From Caulobacter endophyticus (lineage in GTDB: Bacteria > Pseudomonadota > Alphaproteobacteria > Caulobacterales > Caulobacteraceae): a stretch of 64,000 nt of DNA. The DNA lies in NCBI RefSeq assembly GCF_003116815.1, contig NZ_QDKQ01000077.1:186001-250000 (forward strand). Reading direction: 5' to 3'. Shown one piece after another: positions 1 to 9,200 of this stretch; the first letter of the stretch is position 1; each line of letters opens with the position of its first letter. The notes under the pieces are model-generated. The model was not told the DNA's origin. It did not search any database and saw only the letters and a list, made by a program, of their open reading frames with translations. Made by a program: the position numbers and the translations under genes.

Positions 1-1014
1 CGCGAAGGAAAGAGCGATCTGCCCGCCTGTCTGCGCGAAAAGCGTCGAGACCGCGCCGGCCAGGGCCAGCAGATAGCAAGCCAGCAGCAGCGCGATGCGA
101 GACGGCGCGCCCCAGCGCTGCGCCAGGCGGTCGGACAGAGCGCCGCCCGCCACCGACGCCACGACCCCGCTCGCCGTCAGCGACAGGCCGACCAGGCCGC
201 CGGCCTCCAGCGCCGTCATGCCGTGGCTGCGCTGGAGCAGGGTGGGCAGCCAGGCGATCAGGGCATAGTCGCCCACGCCCAGCGCGCCCTTCACCAGGCA
301 GACGCGCAGCACCATCCCGTTGTCGGCGGCCAGGCGGCTCAGGACGCCGGAGATGGCGATCAGTCCTGCGCTGTGACGGCGCATGGGTTCGCGGATCAGG
401 AAGAGCAGGGGGAGCAGGAGGAAGCCCGGCAGCCCCGCCAGGACCAGCAACTGGCGCCACGACGCCAGCAAGGCGATGCCGGGCGCCCAGGCGAACCATC
501 CGGCTTCGATCCAGCCCAGCAGCACCCCGCCGAGGAAAAGGGCCGAGCCGGCGCCGAAGGTCGCGCCCAGCGAAAAGACGCCGAGGGCCAGCCCCCGGCG
601 TCGCGGCGAGAAGCTGTCGACGATCAGCGACGCCGCCGCCGGCACCAGCGCCGCTTCGCCCAGGCCCACCGCGATCCGCGCGGCGAGGAAACTCCAGAAG
701 TCGCCCGCCAGGCCGCAGGCGATCGTGGCCGCAGACCACAGCGCCAGACCGCCGGCTATCAGGTTGCGACGATTGACGCGGTCGGCCAGGCGCCCGGCAG
801 GCAGTCCGGCGAGGGCGAAGATCACAGCGAAGCCCGCGCCCTGGAGCAGGCTGATGTCGAGGTCGGTCAGTCGAAGATCGGCCCGGATCGGATCGACGAC
901 CAGATTGATGATCAGCCGGTCGGTGAGCGACAGCAGCAGGGCGGCGCATAGGAGGGCGACGGCGCACCAGCCCGCAGCCGAAGACCCCACGCCGCCGTTC
1001 GTCTGTCCGTCCAT
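1..1014 (-). CDS. MFS transporter, partial (C-terminus beyond window)
   Basis: The minus strand reads openly from an ATG at 1014 to the left edge (338 codons) without a stop. The protein has alternating hydrophobic segments with short loops. An Asp/Arg-rich loop follows the second membrane segment (GRLADRVNRRN) and a matching loop recurs after the central linker (GGALSDRLAQRWG); this pair is the hallmark of the major facilitator superfamily, about 12 membrane helices in the inner membrane. The first helix carries SLTDRLIINLVVDPI, similar to spinster-like/aromatic acid MFS carriers, but the substrate cannot be told. The C-terminal part is missing because the window ends. No clear ribosome binding site precedes the ATG. 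It is divergent from the VOC/carotenoid oxygenase genes, so it may import or export a compound handled by them (inference). Confidence 0.85.
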   Translation of the reverse strand, partial: MDGQTNGGVGSSAAGWCAVALLCAALLLSLTDRLIINLVVDPIRADLRLTDLDISLLQGAGFAVIFALAGLPAGRLADRVNRRNLIAGGLALWSAATIACGLAGDFWSFLAARIAVGLGEAALVPAAASLIVDSFSPRRRGLALGVFSLGATFGAGSALFLGGVLLGWIEAGWFAWAPGIALLASWRQLLVLAGLPGFLLLPLLFLIREPMRRHSAGLIAISGVLSRLAADNGMVLRVCLVKGALGVGDYALIAWLPTLLQRSHGMTALEAGGLVGLSLTASGVVASVAGGALSDRLAQRWGAPSRIALLLACYLLALAGAVSTLFAQTGGQIALSFA

Positions 1015-1168
1015 GGCGGGGATGATTGCCCTCTATCCCGGCCAAGCTCCAGAGCCCAGGGACGCGATTAACCGCGCTTAACTCGCCAAACGCCGCTCTT
1101 CGGCCCAATCGTCCTGACAGGGCGCCGCCCCTTCAGCGATCGAAAAATCAGGGACCAGGAGACCGACG

Positions 1169-2008
1169 ATGAGCGAGCAGAACGAGCCGACTTCCGCCGG
1201 TCTTGAACGCCGGGACGTGCTGCGCGCCGCCGCCGGCGCGGCAGCTTTCGGCGCGGCCGGCGCGTCGGCGGCCGCCCAGGAGGCGACCCGCGACCGCGCC
1301 GCGCGGATCGTCGAGGGGGCGCTGGGCGCGCGCCTCCAGGGCGTCCAGCATTTCGGCCTGACCGTCCAGAACATGGACCGGGCCTTCGCCTTCTACACCG
1401 AGGTGCTGGGCGGAACGGAGATCATGCGCGATGGCGATTTCCAGGGCGAGCGCATCCACAACACCTTGCTGACCGCCGAGGAGATCGAGGCGCGCGAGCG
1501 GCATGTGAACCCGCGCGCAAGGGGCGTCCCGGATTTGCGTGGTGGGACCCAACGCCTGGACGTGCGCTTCGTCCAGTTCGACAATGTCGTGATCGAGCTT
1601 CTGCAGTATCGCGACGCCGCCCAGCCGATGGGCGGCCCGAACGCCTTCGCCGAGCCGCTCGATCACATGAGCCCGGCCTTCCCGCGGATGATGCACATCT
1701 GTTTCCACATCCGCGACGACGCCGACTTCAACGTCTTCATCCGCGACTTGGAGGCCGAAGCGGCGCGACGGGGCATGACCCAGGTCCGGGCCAATCGGGT
1801 GCTGACCGTTTCTTCGGAGGCCGACCGCAAGGCTGCGCCGCTGGACGCCAACTCCAACGGGATCACCGAGGGCAAGTCCGCCGGCTGGCGCCTGATCTAC
1901 TGCCGAGGCCCGGAAGGCGAGCAACTGGAGTTCGTCCAGGCGCTGGGGCCGGTCAAGAAAACCTTCGACGACGCCCTGGCCGCGCGCCGCGCGGCGGTGT
2001 CGCGCTGA
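1169..2008 (+). CDS. Tat-exported VOC (glyoxalase/dioxygenase fold) protein
   Basis: The 279-residue product begins with a twin-arginine type leader: ERRDVLRAAAG at about residues 13-23, then an Ala-rich hydrophobic stretch ending near AAAQ, so it is probably exported folded to the periplasm. The mature part has a vicinal oxygen chelate pattern: a strand GVQHFGLTVQNMDRAFAFY near residue 58 with a candidate metal His61, and a final strand EGEQLEFVQALGP with a Glu that is the usual last metal ligand. A second HICFHIRDD segment near residue 174 would be the paired module. The VOC family includes glyoxalases and extradiol dioxygenases; which reaction applies here is not visible. It is followed after 37 bases by the carotenoid oxygenase gene and is probably its operon partner. 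Confidence 0.8.
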   Translation: MSEQNEPTSAGLERRDVLRAAAGAAAFGAAGASAAAQEATRDRAARIVEGALGARLQGVQHFGLTVQNMDRAFAFYTEVLGGTEIMRDGDFQGERIHNTLLTAEEIEARERHVNPRARGVPDLRGGTQRLDVRFVQFDNVVIELLQYRDAAQPMGGPNAFAEPLDHMSPAFPRMMHICFHIRDDADFNVFIRDLEAEAARRGMTQVRANRVLTVSSEADRKAAPLDANSNGITEGKSAGWRLIYCRGPEGEQLEFVQALGPVKKTFDDALAARRAAVSR

Positions 2009-2045
2009 CCGACGGTTCAACCCGACCACGCAAGGGGAGGCGGCG

Positions 2046-3413
2046 ATGCTCTTCACCGACGCGGCCGGCAAGGCCAGGACTTTGCCGGACAATCCCTACG
2101 TCACGGGCGTCCACACGCCCATGATCGAGGAGCTGACCCTGCGGGAGCTGCCTGTCACGGGCATGATCCCTCCAGCACTGGTTGGCCGGTACCTGCGCAT
2201 GGGGCCCAATCCCATGGCCCCCAATCTGGAGAAGCATCACTGGTTCGCCGGCGACGGCATGATCCATGGCCTTCGCCTGGAGAGCGGCCGAGCGGTCTGG
2301 TACCGCAATCGCTGGATCCGCTCTGACGCCGTCGCCAAGGCGCTGGACGAGCCGCGCACGCCTGGTCCGCGCCACCTGTTCGACACCGTCAACACCAACG
2401 TCGTCGGCCACGGCGGCAAGGTGCTGGGCGTGGTCGAGGCGGGAAGCACGCCGGTCGAGATCGGCGATACGCTGGAGACCCTGCGCTACACCGACTTCGG
2501 CCGGACGCTGAAGGGCGGCTTTACCGCTCATCCGCATGTCGATCCACTGACGGGCGAGATGCACGGGATCTGCTACGACGCCAGCAAGTGGCGCTCGTTG
2601 CGCTACGTGGTGCTGAGCCCCGAAGGCGGCATTCGCCGCGAGGTCCGGATCCCGGTCAGGCACGGGCCGATGATCCACGACTTCGCCTTCACCAGGCGCT
2701 TTGCGATCATCCTCGACCTGCCGGTGACCTTCTCCCTGACGGCGGCGATCACCGGCCACCACTTCCCGTACCGCTGGAACGAGGCCCATCCCGCCCGGGT
2801 GGGGCTTCTGCCGCGAGAGGGCAAGGCCGGAGACATCATCTGGCTGCCGGTGGATCCCTGCTTCATCTTCCACGCGGCCAACGCCTATGACGCGGCGGAC
2901 GGGACAGTGGTCCTCGACGTCGTCGTCCATGACAAGATGTTCTGGCGGCGCACCTCGGGGCCGGACTCCGAACGCTGCGCCTTCGAGCGCTGGATCCTCC
3001 ATCCTGCGGGCGGGACGGTCGAGCGGGTCGTCATCGATCCCACCCCTCAGGAGTTTCCGCGCCAGGACGAGCGCCGGCTGGGGCAGGTCTATCGCTACGC
3101 CTACACCATGGGGCTGATCGATCCGTTCCTGGGGACGTGCCTCTTCAAGCACGACCTCGTTGAGGGTGGACGGCTGACGCATGATTTCGGACCAGGCCGC
3201 CTTCCTTGCGAGTTCGTCTTCGTGCCGACCCACCCCGAGGCCGCCGAGGACGAGGGCTGGCTAATCGGCTTCGTCATCGACGCCGCCGCCCGAACGACCG
3301 ATCTCGTGATCCTCGACGCCAGCAGGTTCGAAGCAGCCCCCGTGGCCAGCATCCACCTGCCGCACATTGTTCCGCCCGGCTTCCATGGCAACTGGATCGC
3401 CGGCGTCGACTGA
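2046..3413 (+). CDS. carotenoid oxygenase family protein (non-heme iron dioxygenase)
   Basis: The 455-residue product is full length for the carotenoid cleavage/lignostilbene dioxygenase (RPE65) family. The four iron-binding histidines of the seven-bladed propeller are all recognisable: H162 in TAHPHVDP, H211 in MIHDFAFT, H276 in FHAANAYD and H447 in PGFHGNW near the C-terminus. The N-terminal GRYLRMGPNP and HHWFAGDGMIHG segments are also typical. Such enzymes split a carbon-carbon double bond of carotenoids, apocarotenoids or stilbenes with O2. There is no signal peptide, so it acts in the cytoplasm. A strong ribosome binding site (GGGGAGG) sits just upstream of the ATG. Gene order with a VOC protein and an ABM-domain protein suggests catabolism of a stilbenoid or carotenoid-like compound (inference); pigment synthesis genes are absent here. 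Confidence 0.92.
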   Translation: MLFTDAAGKARTLPDNPYVTGVHTPMIEELTLRELPVTGMIPPALVGRYLRMGPNPMAPNLEKHHWFAGDGMIHGLRLESGRAVWYRNRWIRSDAVAKALDEPRTPGPRHLFDTVNTNVVGHGGKVLGVVEAGSTPVEIGDTLETLRYTDFGRTLKGGFTAHPHVDPLTGEMHGICYDASKWRSLRYVVLSPEGGIRREVRIPVRHGPMIHDFAFTRRFAIILDLPVTFSLTAAITGHHFPYRWNEAHPARVGLLPREGKAGDIIWLPVDPCFIFHAANAYDAADGTVVLDVVVHDKMFWRRTSGPDSERCAFERWILHPAGGTVERVVIDPTPQEFPRQDERRLGQVYRYAYTMGLIDPFLGTCLFKHDLVEGGRLTHDFGPGRLPCEFVFVPTHPEAAEDEGWLIGFVIDAAARTTDLVILDASRFEAAPVASIHLPHIVPPGFHGNWIAGVD

Positions 3414-3445
3414 GGCTTACCGCAAAAACCCATAGGAGACCTGTG

Positions 3446-3877
3446 ATGCGCCTGCTTTCGGCCAATCGTCTGGTGCTCGTCATGCTGCTTTCGGCCGGCG
3501 CGAGCACGGCCGCCGCGGCGGCCGCGCCGCCTGCTGCGCCGCAGCCCACCGGCGTCCACTACGCCCAGATCCCGGCCGAGGCCTATGCAGTGGTCGCCCA
3601 TGTCCAGGCCAAGGCGGGGAAGGAGAAGGCGCTGCGCGAGGCGACGCTGCCCCTGATCGCCAAGGTTCGCGCCGAGCCCAACAACCTTGTTTACTTCCTG
3701 CAGGAAGACCGCGAGAAGCCGGGCCACTTCATCTTCTACGAAATCTTCGCCAGCCAGGCCGATTTCGAGGCGCACAACGCCACGCCGCACGTCCAGGCCT
3801 GGTTCGCCAGGTTGCCCGAACTGGCGGAGGGCGGCGTGCAGGTGACCCGCATGGAAATCCTCGGGAACGCGCGCTGA
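3446..3877 (+). CDS. secreted ABM-domain (antibiotic biosynthesis monooxygenase-like) protein
   Basis: I chose the ATG at 3446 because AGGAG precedes it by about 8 bases and because it gives a clean Sec signal peptide (MRLLSANRLVLVMLLSAG followed by an Ala-rich stretch). The 143-residue product then has a ferredoxin-like ABM domain: YAVVAHVQAKAGKEKALREA, an LVYFLQEDREKPGHFIFYEI core, and FEAHNATPHVQAW, the usual His-containing helix start. ABM proteins are small dimeric cofactor-free oxygenases or quinol-oxidising proteins, and many are uncharacterised. This one is predicted periplasmic, like the VOC protein two genes upstream. It follows the carotenoid oxygenase by 32 bases in the same direction and is most likely the last gene of that operon. 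Confidence 0.82.
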   Translation: MRLLSANRLVLVMLLSAGASTAAAAAAPPAAPQPTGVHYAQIPAEAYAVVAHVQAKAGKEKALREATLPLIAKVRAEPNNLVYFLQEDREKPGHFIFYEIFASQADFEAHNATPHVQAWFARLPELAEGGVQVTRMEILGNAR

Positions 3878-3930
3878 GGCCCGCAGCATGTCTCGCGACG
3901 CATCGCGGTTGCGTCCCTGACCCAACAAGC

Positions 3931-3948
3931 GGCGGCCCGGCGGCCGCC
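3931..3948 (+). terminator. possible GC hairpin between convergent genes
   Basis: GGCGGCC (3931-3937) pairs perfectly with GGCCGCC (3942-3948) across a 4-base loop, in the gap between the convergent ABM gene and the PAS/LuxR gene. AA precedes and TT follows the stem, but there is no T-run, so a factor-independent terminator is only possible, not shown. Confidence 0.3.
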
Positions 3949-4068
3949 TTGCATCGCGATAGCCCTCATCGGCGGAGCGATAAGCCTGACCTTGGCGAAG
4001 ACGAAGCAGGTTCGCCTGGCCCTCATCGAGCCCGGCGCATAGCCCTCGAGCTACCGCCGCAGCGACGG

Positions 4069-5919
4069 CTAAGCGTCGGCGGCTACGCGAAGCAGTTCGG
4101 CGAGGGTGCGCACGCCCAGGCGATCCATCAACTGGGCGCGATAGGTCTCGACGGTTCGCGGGCTGAGGCCCAGCTTCTGCGCGATCGACTTGTTGGTCCC
4201 GCCGGCGACCAGCCCCTCGAGCACCTGCCGTTCGCGCAGGCTGAGTTCGGCTATCCGCTGTTGCGCACTTGGCCTGCCCGACGGCGCCGGCGTTGGGGCG
4301 TGCAGGGGCAGGGCGGCCTGCACGGCCGCGCGATAGATCTCTCCTGGCGCGTCGGCGGGCAGCACGTTCGAGGCGCCATGCTTCATCAGCAACACGACAT
4401 CGCCCAGCTGGTTGTCCAGCGTTCCCACCACGATCCAGGGCAGGCGCGCGGCCGTCGTCTTCAGCGACGGGGCGGCCGCCACGATCTGCGGCAAGGGCGC
4501 CGAGGGGCCGATCATCACCACACCTGGCAGCAGGTCGTCGCTGACGCTCAGAAAGACGGAGAGGTCATCAAAGCGACGGATCTTGTAGACATCGCCCGGC
4601 AAAGCCCGATGCAGCGGTTCGCTGTCGCTCGCATCGACGATGTAGACCCGCGCATCGGTCCGTCTGGTCATCTCGACCAGCAGGCCGCCGATCTTGGTGA
4701 TCGCGCCGTGGCGATCGGGAATGGGAAAGGCGGTGGCGTGAAACCAGCGCGGCGTTCCGTCCGGGGCCTCGCCGCGGAAGTCCCAATGCAGCGTGTCGCC
4801 GGCCGCCACGCGGTCGAACACGGCCAGCATGGCGCCGCGATCATCGGGGAGCAGCGTCGCCACCCAGTCCTCCCAGCGCATCGACGTAGCCCCGGAGGGC
4901 AGCGCCCACGACGCCCGAAAGACCGGGTTCAGTCCCTCGATTCGCCGGGACGCCACGTCGGCCGACCACATCAGGCTGGCGGGGGCGTGCAGGATCTCGT
5001 GAAAGCGGCCGTCGCGCTCGCTGATCTCGTCGGCTGCGGCGCGCCAGTCGTCGATATCGACCGCCGAGCCGCACCAGATCACCAGCCGGCCCGCGTCGTC
5101 GAAGACCTGTTGGGCGCGCACCAGATGCCATCGATAGGCGCCGTCGTCGCGCCTGAGCCGCTGCTGGGCTTCGAACGGGCGGCCGTCGACCACGCACGCA
5201 CGATGGAGGGCGGCGCCTAGGGAGCGGTCTTCGGGATGGACCAGATCGTCCCACCGCGCCCCCGGCAGTTGGCTGGCGGCCGTGAAGTCCTCAAGCCGCT
5301 GGTTCACCCATTCCAGCCGCCCTTGCGGGTCGGACCGCCACATGAGCGCCGGGACCTTGTCGGCGACATAGCGAAATGCGGTCTCGCTGGACCGCAGGGC
5401 CCGCTCGGCGAGCACCCGGCGTGTGGTCTCGTGCACCACGCCCAGCACGCCGCTGATCGTCCCGCTTTCCGACCGGATCGGTGAGTAGCAGAACGACCAC
5501 CAAGTGTCCGACAGCCGGCCGTCGCGCTCCAGCGGCACCTGGAAGTCCTCCAGATAGATCGACTTGCCGCCCAGCGCTTCGCGCAGCAACGGCCCGGTGC
5601 GCTCCCAGGCCTCTGGAAACACCGACTCGAACGACCGGCCCATGCAGGACGACTTGCCGGAAAGCACTGGCGCGTATGCGTCGTTGTAGAGCAGGCAGTT
5701 GTCGGGACCCCAGGTCAGGAACATAGCGAACCTGGTGTCGAGCATCAGGTTCAGCGTCGAGACCAGACCCGGGTCCCACTGGCTGATCGCCCCCATGGAG
5801 GTCTTTTCCCAGGCGAGCGTTCGTATGGTTTCGGCGCAAGAACCGGATGCGTGGAGGAACTGAGCCGTTTCACGGCGAGTTTGCGACCAGAATGATTTTG
5901 GCTCTGGCGGCGCCTGCAT
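4069..5919 (-). CDS. PAS-domain regulator with pseudo-receiver and LuxR-type DNA-binding domain
   Basis: The 616-residue product has three PAS/GAF-like sensor segments at about residues 50-165, 180-290 and 300-415; the second contains PALMWRSDPQGRLEWVN and the PAC-like QQRLRRDDGAYRWHLVRA. At about 425-535 lies a stretch shaped like a response-regulator receiver (VYIVDAS at its start, GASNVLPADAPGEIYRAAVQ at its end), but the position of the phospho-acceptor Asp reads VVMIGPSAP, so it should not be phosphorylated in the normal way. Residues 550-610 are a NarL/FixJ-type helix-turn-helix (LSLRERQVLEGLVAGGTNKS, then PRTVETYRAQLMDRLG). No membrane segment is seen, so it is probably a cytoplasmic one-component sensor. 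It is divergent from the giant adhesin and is a plausible regulator of it (inference). The start is the first ATG; weak upstream ribosome binding leaves it open. Confidence 0.85.
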   Translation of the reverse strand: MQAPPEPKSFWSQTRRETAQFLHASGSCAETIRTLAWEKTSMGAISQWDPGLVSTLNLMLDTRFAMFLTWGPDNCLLYNDAYAPVLSGKSSCMGRSFESVFPEAWERTGPLLREALGGKSIYLEDFQVPLERDGRLSDTWWSFCYSPIRSESGTISGVLGVVHETTRRVLAERALRSSETAFRYVADKVPALMWRSDPQGRLEWVNQRLEDFTAASQLPGARWDDLVHPEDRSLGAALHRACVVDGRPFEAQQRLRRDDGAYRWHLVRAQQVFDDAGRLVIWCGSAVDIDDWRAAADEISERDGRFHEILHAPASLMWSADVASRRIEGLNPVFRASWALPSGATSMRWEDWVATLLPDDRGAMLAVFDRVAAGDTLHWDFRGEAPDGTPRWFHATAFPIPDRHGAITKIGGLLVEMTRRTDARVYIVDASDSEPLHRALPGDVYKIRRFDDLSVFLSVSDDLLPGVVMIGPSAPLPQIVAAAPSLKTTAARLPWIVVGTLDNQLGDVVLLMKHGASNVLPADAPGEIYRAAVQAALPLHAPTPAPSGRPSAQQRIAELSLRERQVLEGLVAGGTNKSIAQKLGLSPRTVETYRAQLMDRLGVRTLAELLRVAADA

Positions 5920-6267
5920 TCACTAACCCCATGCCGGCCGATGTGGCGTGGCTTTGCAGCCGACGTCGCACAGTCGATCAACTCTTGAACGAGTAGATAC
6001 TGGATGATCGCCCTTGCGTGGCAAATGATAAATGATCATTCACACGCATAAAAACGCCTGTCTTGCCTTCCGAGCCGGTTCGGCGGCCGGATCCTGCGAC
6101 GAGGCGCTTCGGTAGGGAACGCATCTCGGGACGTCGCGGCTCCATCCGGATCTTCCCTGAGGAACACTACCGAAGACGGGTCGATCAAGCCTCTTCAATT
6201 CTGAACGCAAACAAGGTTGCGGGCGGCGTCATGGCTGCCGTGAAAATAGTGTTCAGGAGCAGGCCGA
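5920..6267 (+). promoter_or_regulatory. divergent regulatory region and structured leader upstream of adhesin
   Basis: This 348-base gap separates the PAS/LuxR regulator from the adhesin and holds no convincing gene. An AT-rich island at about 5990-6055 contains a tandem heptamer AAATGAT (6023-6029 and 6030-6036) that ends in the perfect palindrome AATGATCATT (6031-6040), a good candidate operator or promoter element. Further down, CTTCGGTAG (6107-6115) is matched by its exact complement CTACCGAAG (6167-6175), with an inner GGGAA/TTCCC pair, so the transcript could fold into a leader hairpin. AGGAG at 6255-6259 is the ribosome binding site for the adhesin ATG at 6268. Confidence 0.5.
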
Positions 6268-9200
6268 ATGCAGGACGTCGCTGTTCGTGAAACCCTCTCG
6301 GTGGAGGCCAAGCTGACGAAGGGCGGTCTGCCACCCCGGCAGGCGCCGACACTTGACGTCAACGGCGTGATCGACGTCCGAAACTCGCAGCAGGTCTATC
6401 TCGACCTGGATGCGGCCGATGTCGCCGGCGTCTTTCGCGACGGCGCCGACCTCGTGCTGGTGGGACCCGACCAGGCGGCCGTGCGCCTTCAGGGCTTCTT
6501 CTCCGGCGATGCGCCGCGACGGCTGTTCCTGGAGGGCAAGGACAACAGGCTGGTCGCGGTGGACACCACCGCCGTGGCGTCCGAGAGCGCCGCGGCGCTG
6601 GTGGCGACGCCTCTGAGCGAGCTGTCGCCATTCGTCAGCCTGACGCAGGCCGGCGGCGCGGCGATCGCGGGCGGGGCGGCGGCCGGCGGGGCGGGCGGCC
6701 TAGGCGTGGGCGCGATACTGGCGGGCGTCGCTGCGGTCGGCGGGCTGGCCGCCGCGGCTGGAGGCGGCGGTGGCGGATCCTCTGAGGGGCCGCAGGCGCC
6801 GGCGCCCGACACGACCGCGCCGCCAGTCGCCACCACTCTGGTCGTTGACGCTCGAGGCACGGTGCTGACCGGACGCGGCGAAGCCGGCGCGAGCGTCAGC
6901 GTCCGCAATGGCGCTGGCGCTGTCGTCGGGACGGGGACCGTGGGTGCGGACGGCGCGTTCTCGATTACGCTGCAGCCGCCGCAGGCCAATGGCGGCGCGT
7001 TGAGCGTCACCCTCACCGACGCCGCCGGCAACGTCTCCGGCGCGGCCACGACGAATGCGCCCGATGTCACGCCGCCAGCCTCGCCAAGCACGGTCGATGT
7101 GGCCGACGACGGCGGCAGCGTGAGCGGGCAGGGCGAACCTGGCGCGACCGTGACTGTGCGCGACGCGGCCGGAACGATCCTGGGAACGGGGACGGTCGGA
7201 TCGAACGGATCGTTCTCGATCACCCTGCAGCCGCCGCAGCTTAACGGGGGCGTCGTCAGCGTCATCCAGACCGACGCGGCGGGCAACGCTTCGGGCGCGG
7301 CCACGGCCAGCGCGCCCGACACCACGATCCCAGCGGCGCCGACCGGGGTCGACGTCGCCGACGACGGCGGCAGCGTGAGCGGGCAGGGCGAGCCCGGCGC
7401 GACCGTGACTGTGCGCGACGCGGCCGGAACGATCCTGGGAACGGGGACGGTCGGATCGAACGGATCGTTCTCGATCACCTTGCAGCCGCCGCAGCTGAAC
7501 GGCGGCGTCGTCAGCGTCGTCCAGACCGACGCGGCGGGCAACGCTTCGGGCGCGGCCACGGCCAGCGCGCCCGACACCACGATCCCAGCGGCGCCGACCG
7601 GGGTCGATGTCGCCGATAACGGCCTTAGTGTGAGCGGTCAGGGCGAGCCCGGCGCGACGGTGACTGTTCGCGGCGCCGACGGAACCCTGCTTGGGACAGG
7701 CGCCGTCGGAGGCTCGGGCGCGTTCGAAGTCGTCCTGCAATCGCCCCTGGTCAACGGCCAGGCGGTGACCGTGATCCAGACCGACGGCGCGGGCAACGCC
7801 TCGGGTCCGGTGTCGGCTGTCGCTCCGGACAGCACGTCGCCGGCGGCCGTCTCAGGCGTCGTCGTCGGCGGGGACGGAGCCAGCGTCTCCGGTGTCGGCG
7901 AGCCTGGGGCCACCGTCACCGTGACTGGCCCGGGCGGCGCCGTGCTCGGCAGCGGAACCGTCGCAGCGGGCGGCGCCTTCACGGTGTCGATCTCGCCGGC
8001 CCAGGTGGATGGCGAGAGCCTGAGCGTGGTCCAGGCCGACCCCGCGGGAAACCCATCGCCGCCGGTCGCCGTCGTGGCCCCCGATCTCACGCCTCCCGCG
8101 CCCCTTCTGGCGCCGGCCGTGGTGGTCGCCGAAGCCGCCAACGGCGTCAGCAGCGCCGAAGTCGCCGACGGGATCCAGGTTCGGGTGCTGCTGGCGCCCG
8201 GCGTCCAGGACGGCGATAACGTCACCCTCACGGTCGGCGCCCAGTCGTGGACCACGCGGGTCAGCGCCAGCACGGCGGCGGTCGGCGTGGTGCAATTCAC
8301 CTTGCCGGCGATGTCGGACGGAACCTACGCAGCGACGGCGACGGTGTGGCAGGACGACGGCGAGGCCTCGCCGTCGTCCCAGACGGTGACCTTCGTCGTC
8401 GACAGCGCTACCGCCGCGCCGACGATCCTTACGGCCAACGGGGCCGCGATCACCGGCACGGCCGAGGCCGGGGCGACGATCACCCTCCTGGACGCGAGCG
8501 GAAATGCGGTCGCCAGCGTCCAGGCCGGATCGAACGGAAGCTGGTCGATCGCCGGCTCTGCCGTGGCGGGGGGGCTTGACGGCTTCCAGGGCTCGGTCCG
8601 GGCCGCCGACGTCGCCGGCAACACGGCCTCGTCCGCCATCGGTCCGATCGACGGCTCGATCCTGCGGCCGACCATCACGGGCGCGAACGGCGCGGGCATA
8701 ACCGGCACGACCGAGCCGGGCGCCACGGTCACCCTGCTGGATGACGCCGGCAATCCGATCGCCACGGTCACGGCGGGCCCCACGGGGGCCTGGACCATTG
8801 CCGCTTCGCAGGTGTCCGGCGGGCTGGATGGCTTCGACGGTGCGGTGCGGGCGACCGACGCGGCCGGAAACTCCGCTTCGACCAATGTCGGACCGATCGA
8901 CGGCACGATCACCGTGTCGCTCAGCATCGATCCGGTCACCGCCGACAACATCGTCAACATCGCCGAGGCGGCTTTGGCGGCGGTGACCGTTTCGGGCGCG
9001 GCGTTCGGCGATTTCACCGCCGGCGCGACGGTGACCCTCACCTTGTCGAACGGCGCCACCGCTACGGCGATCCTGGGCGCGGACGGGACATGGTCCACCA
9101 CCTTCGCCGGCACGCAATTGGCAGGTGCGACGAGTGTGACGGCGAGCGCGGTCGTCATCGATCAGGCGGGCAATACCGTCACCGTGTCGAGCGTCCATGC

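Noticed and set aside
6063-6290. 75-codon plus-strand frame before the adhesin
   Set aside because: It lacks a ribosome binding site, overlaps the adhesin start and covers the inverted-repeat leader; its Arg-rich composition is typical of chance frames.
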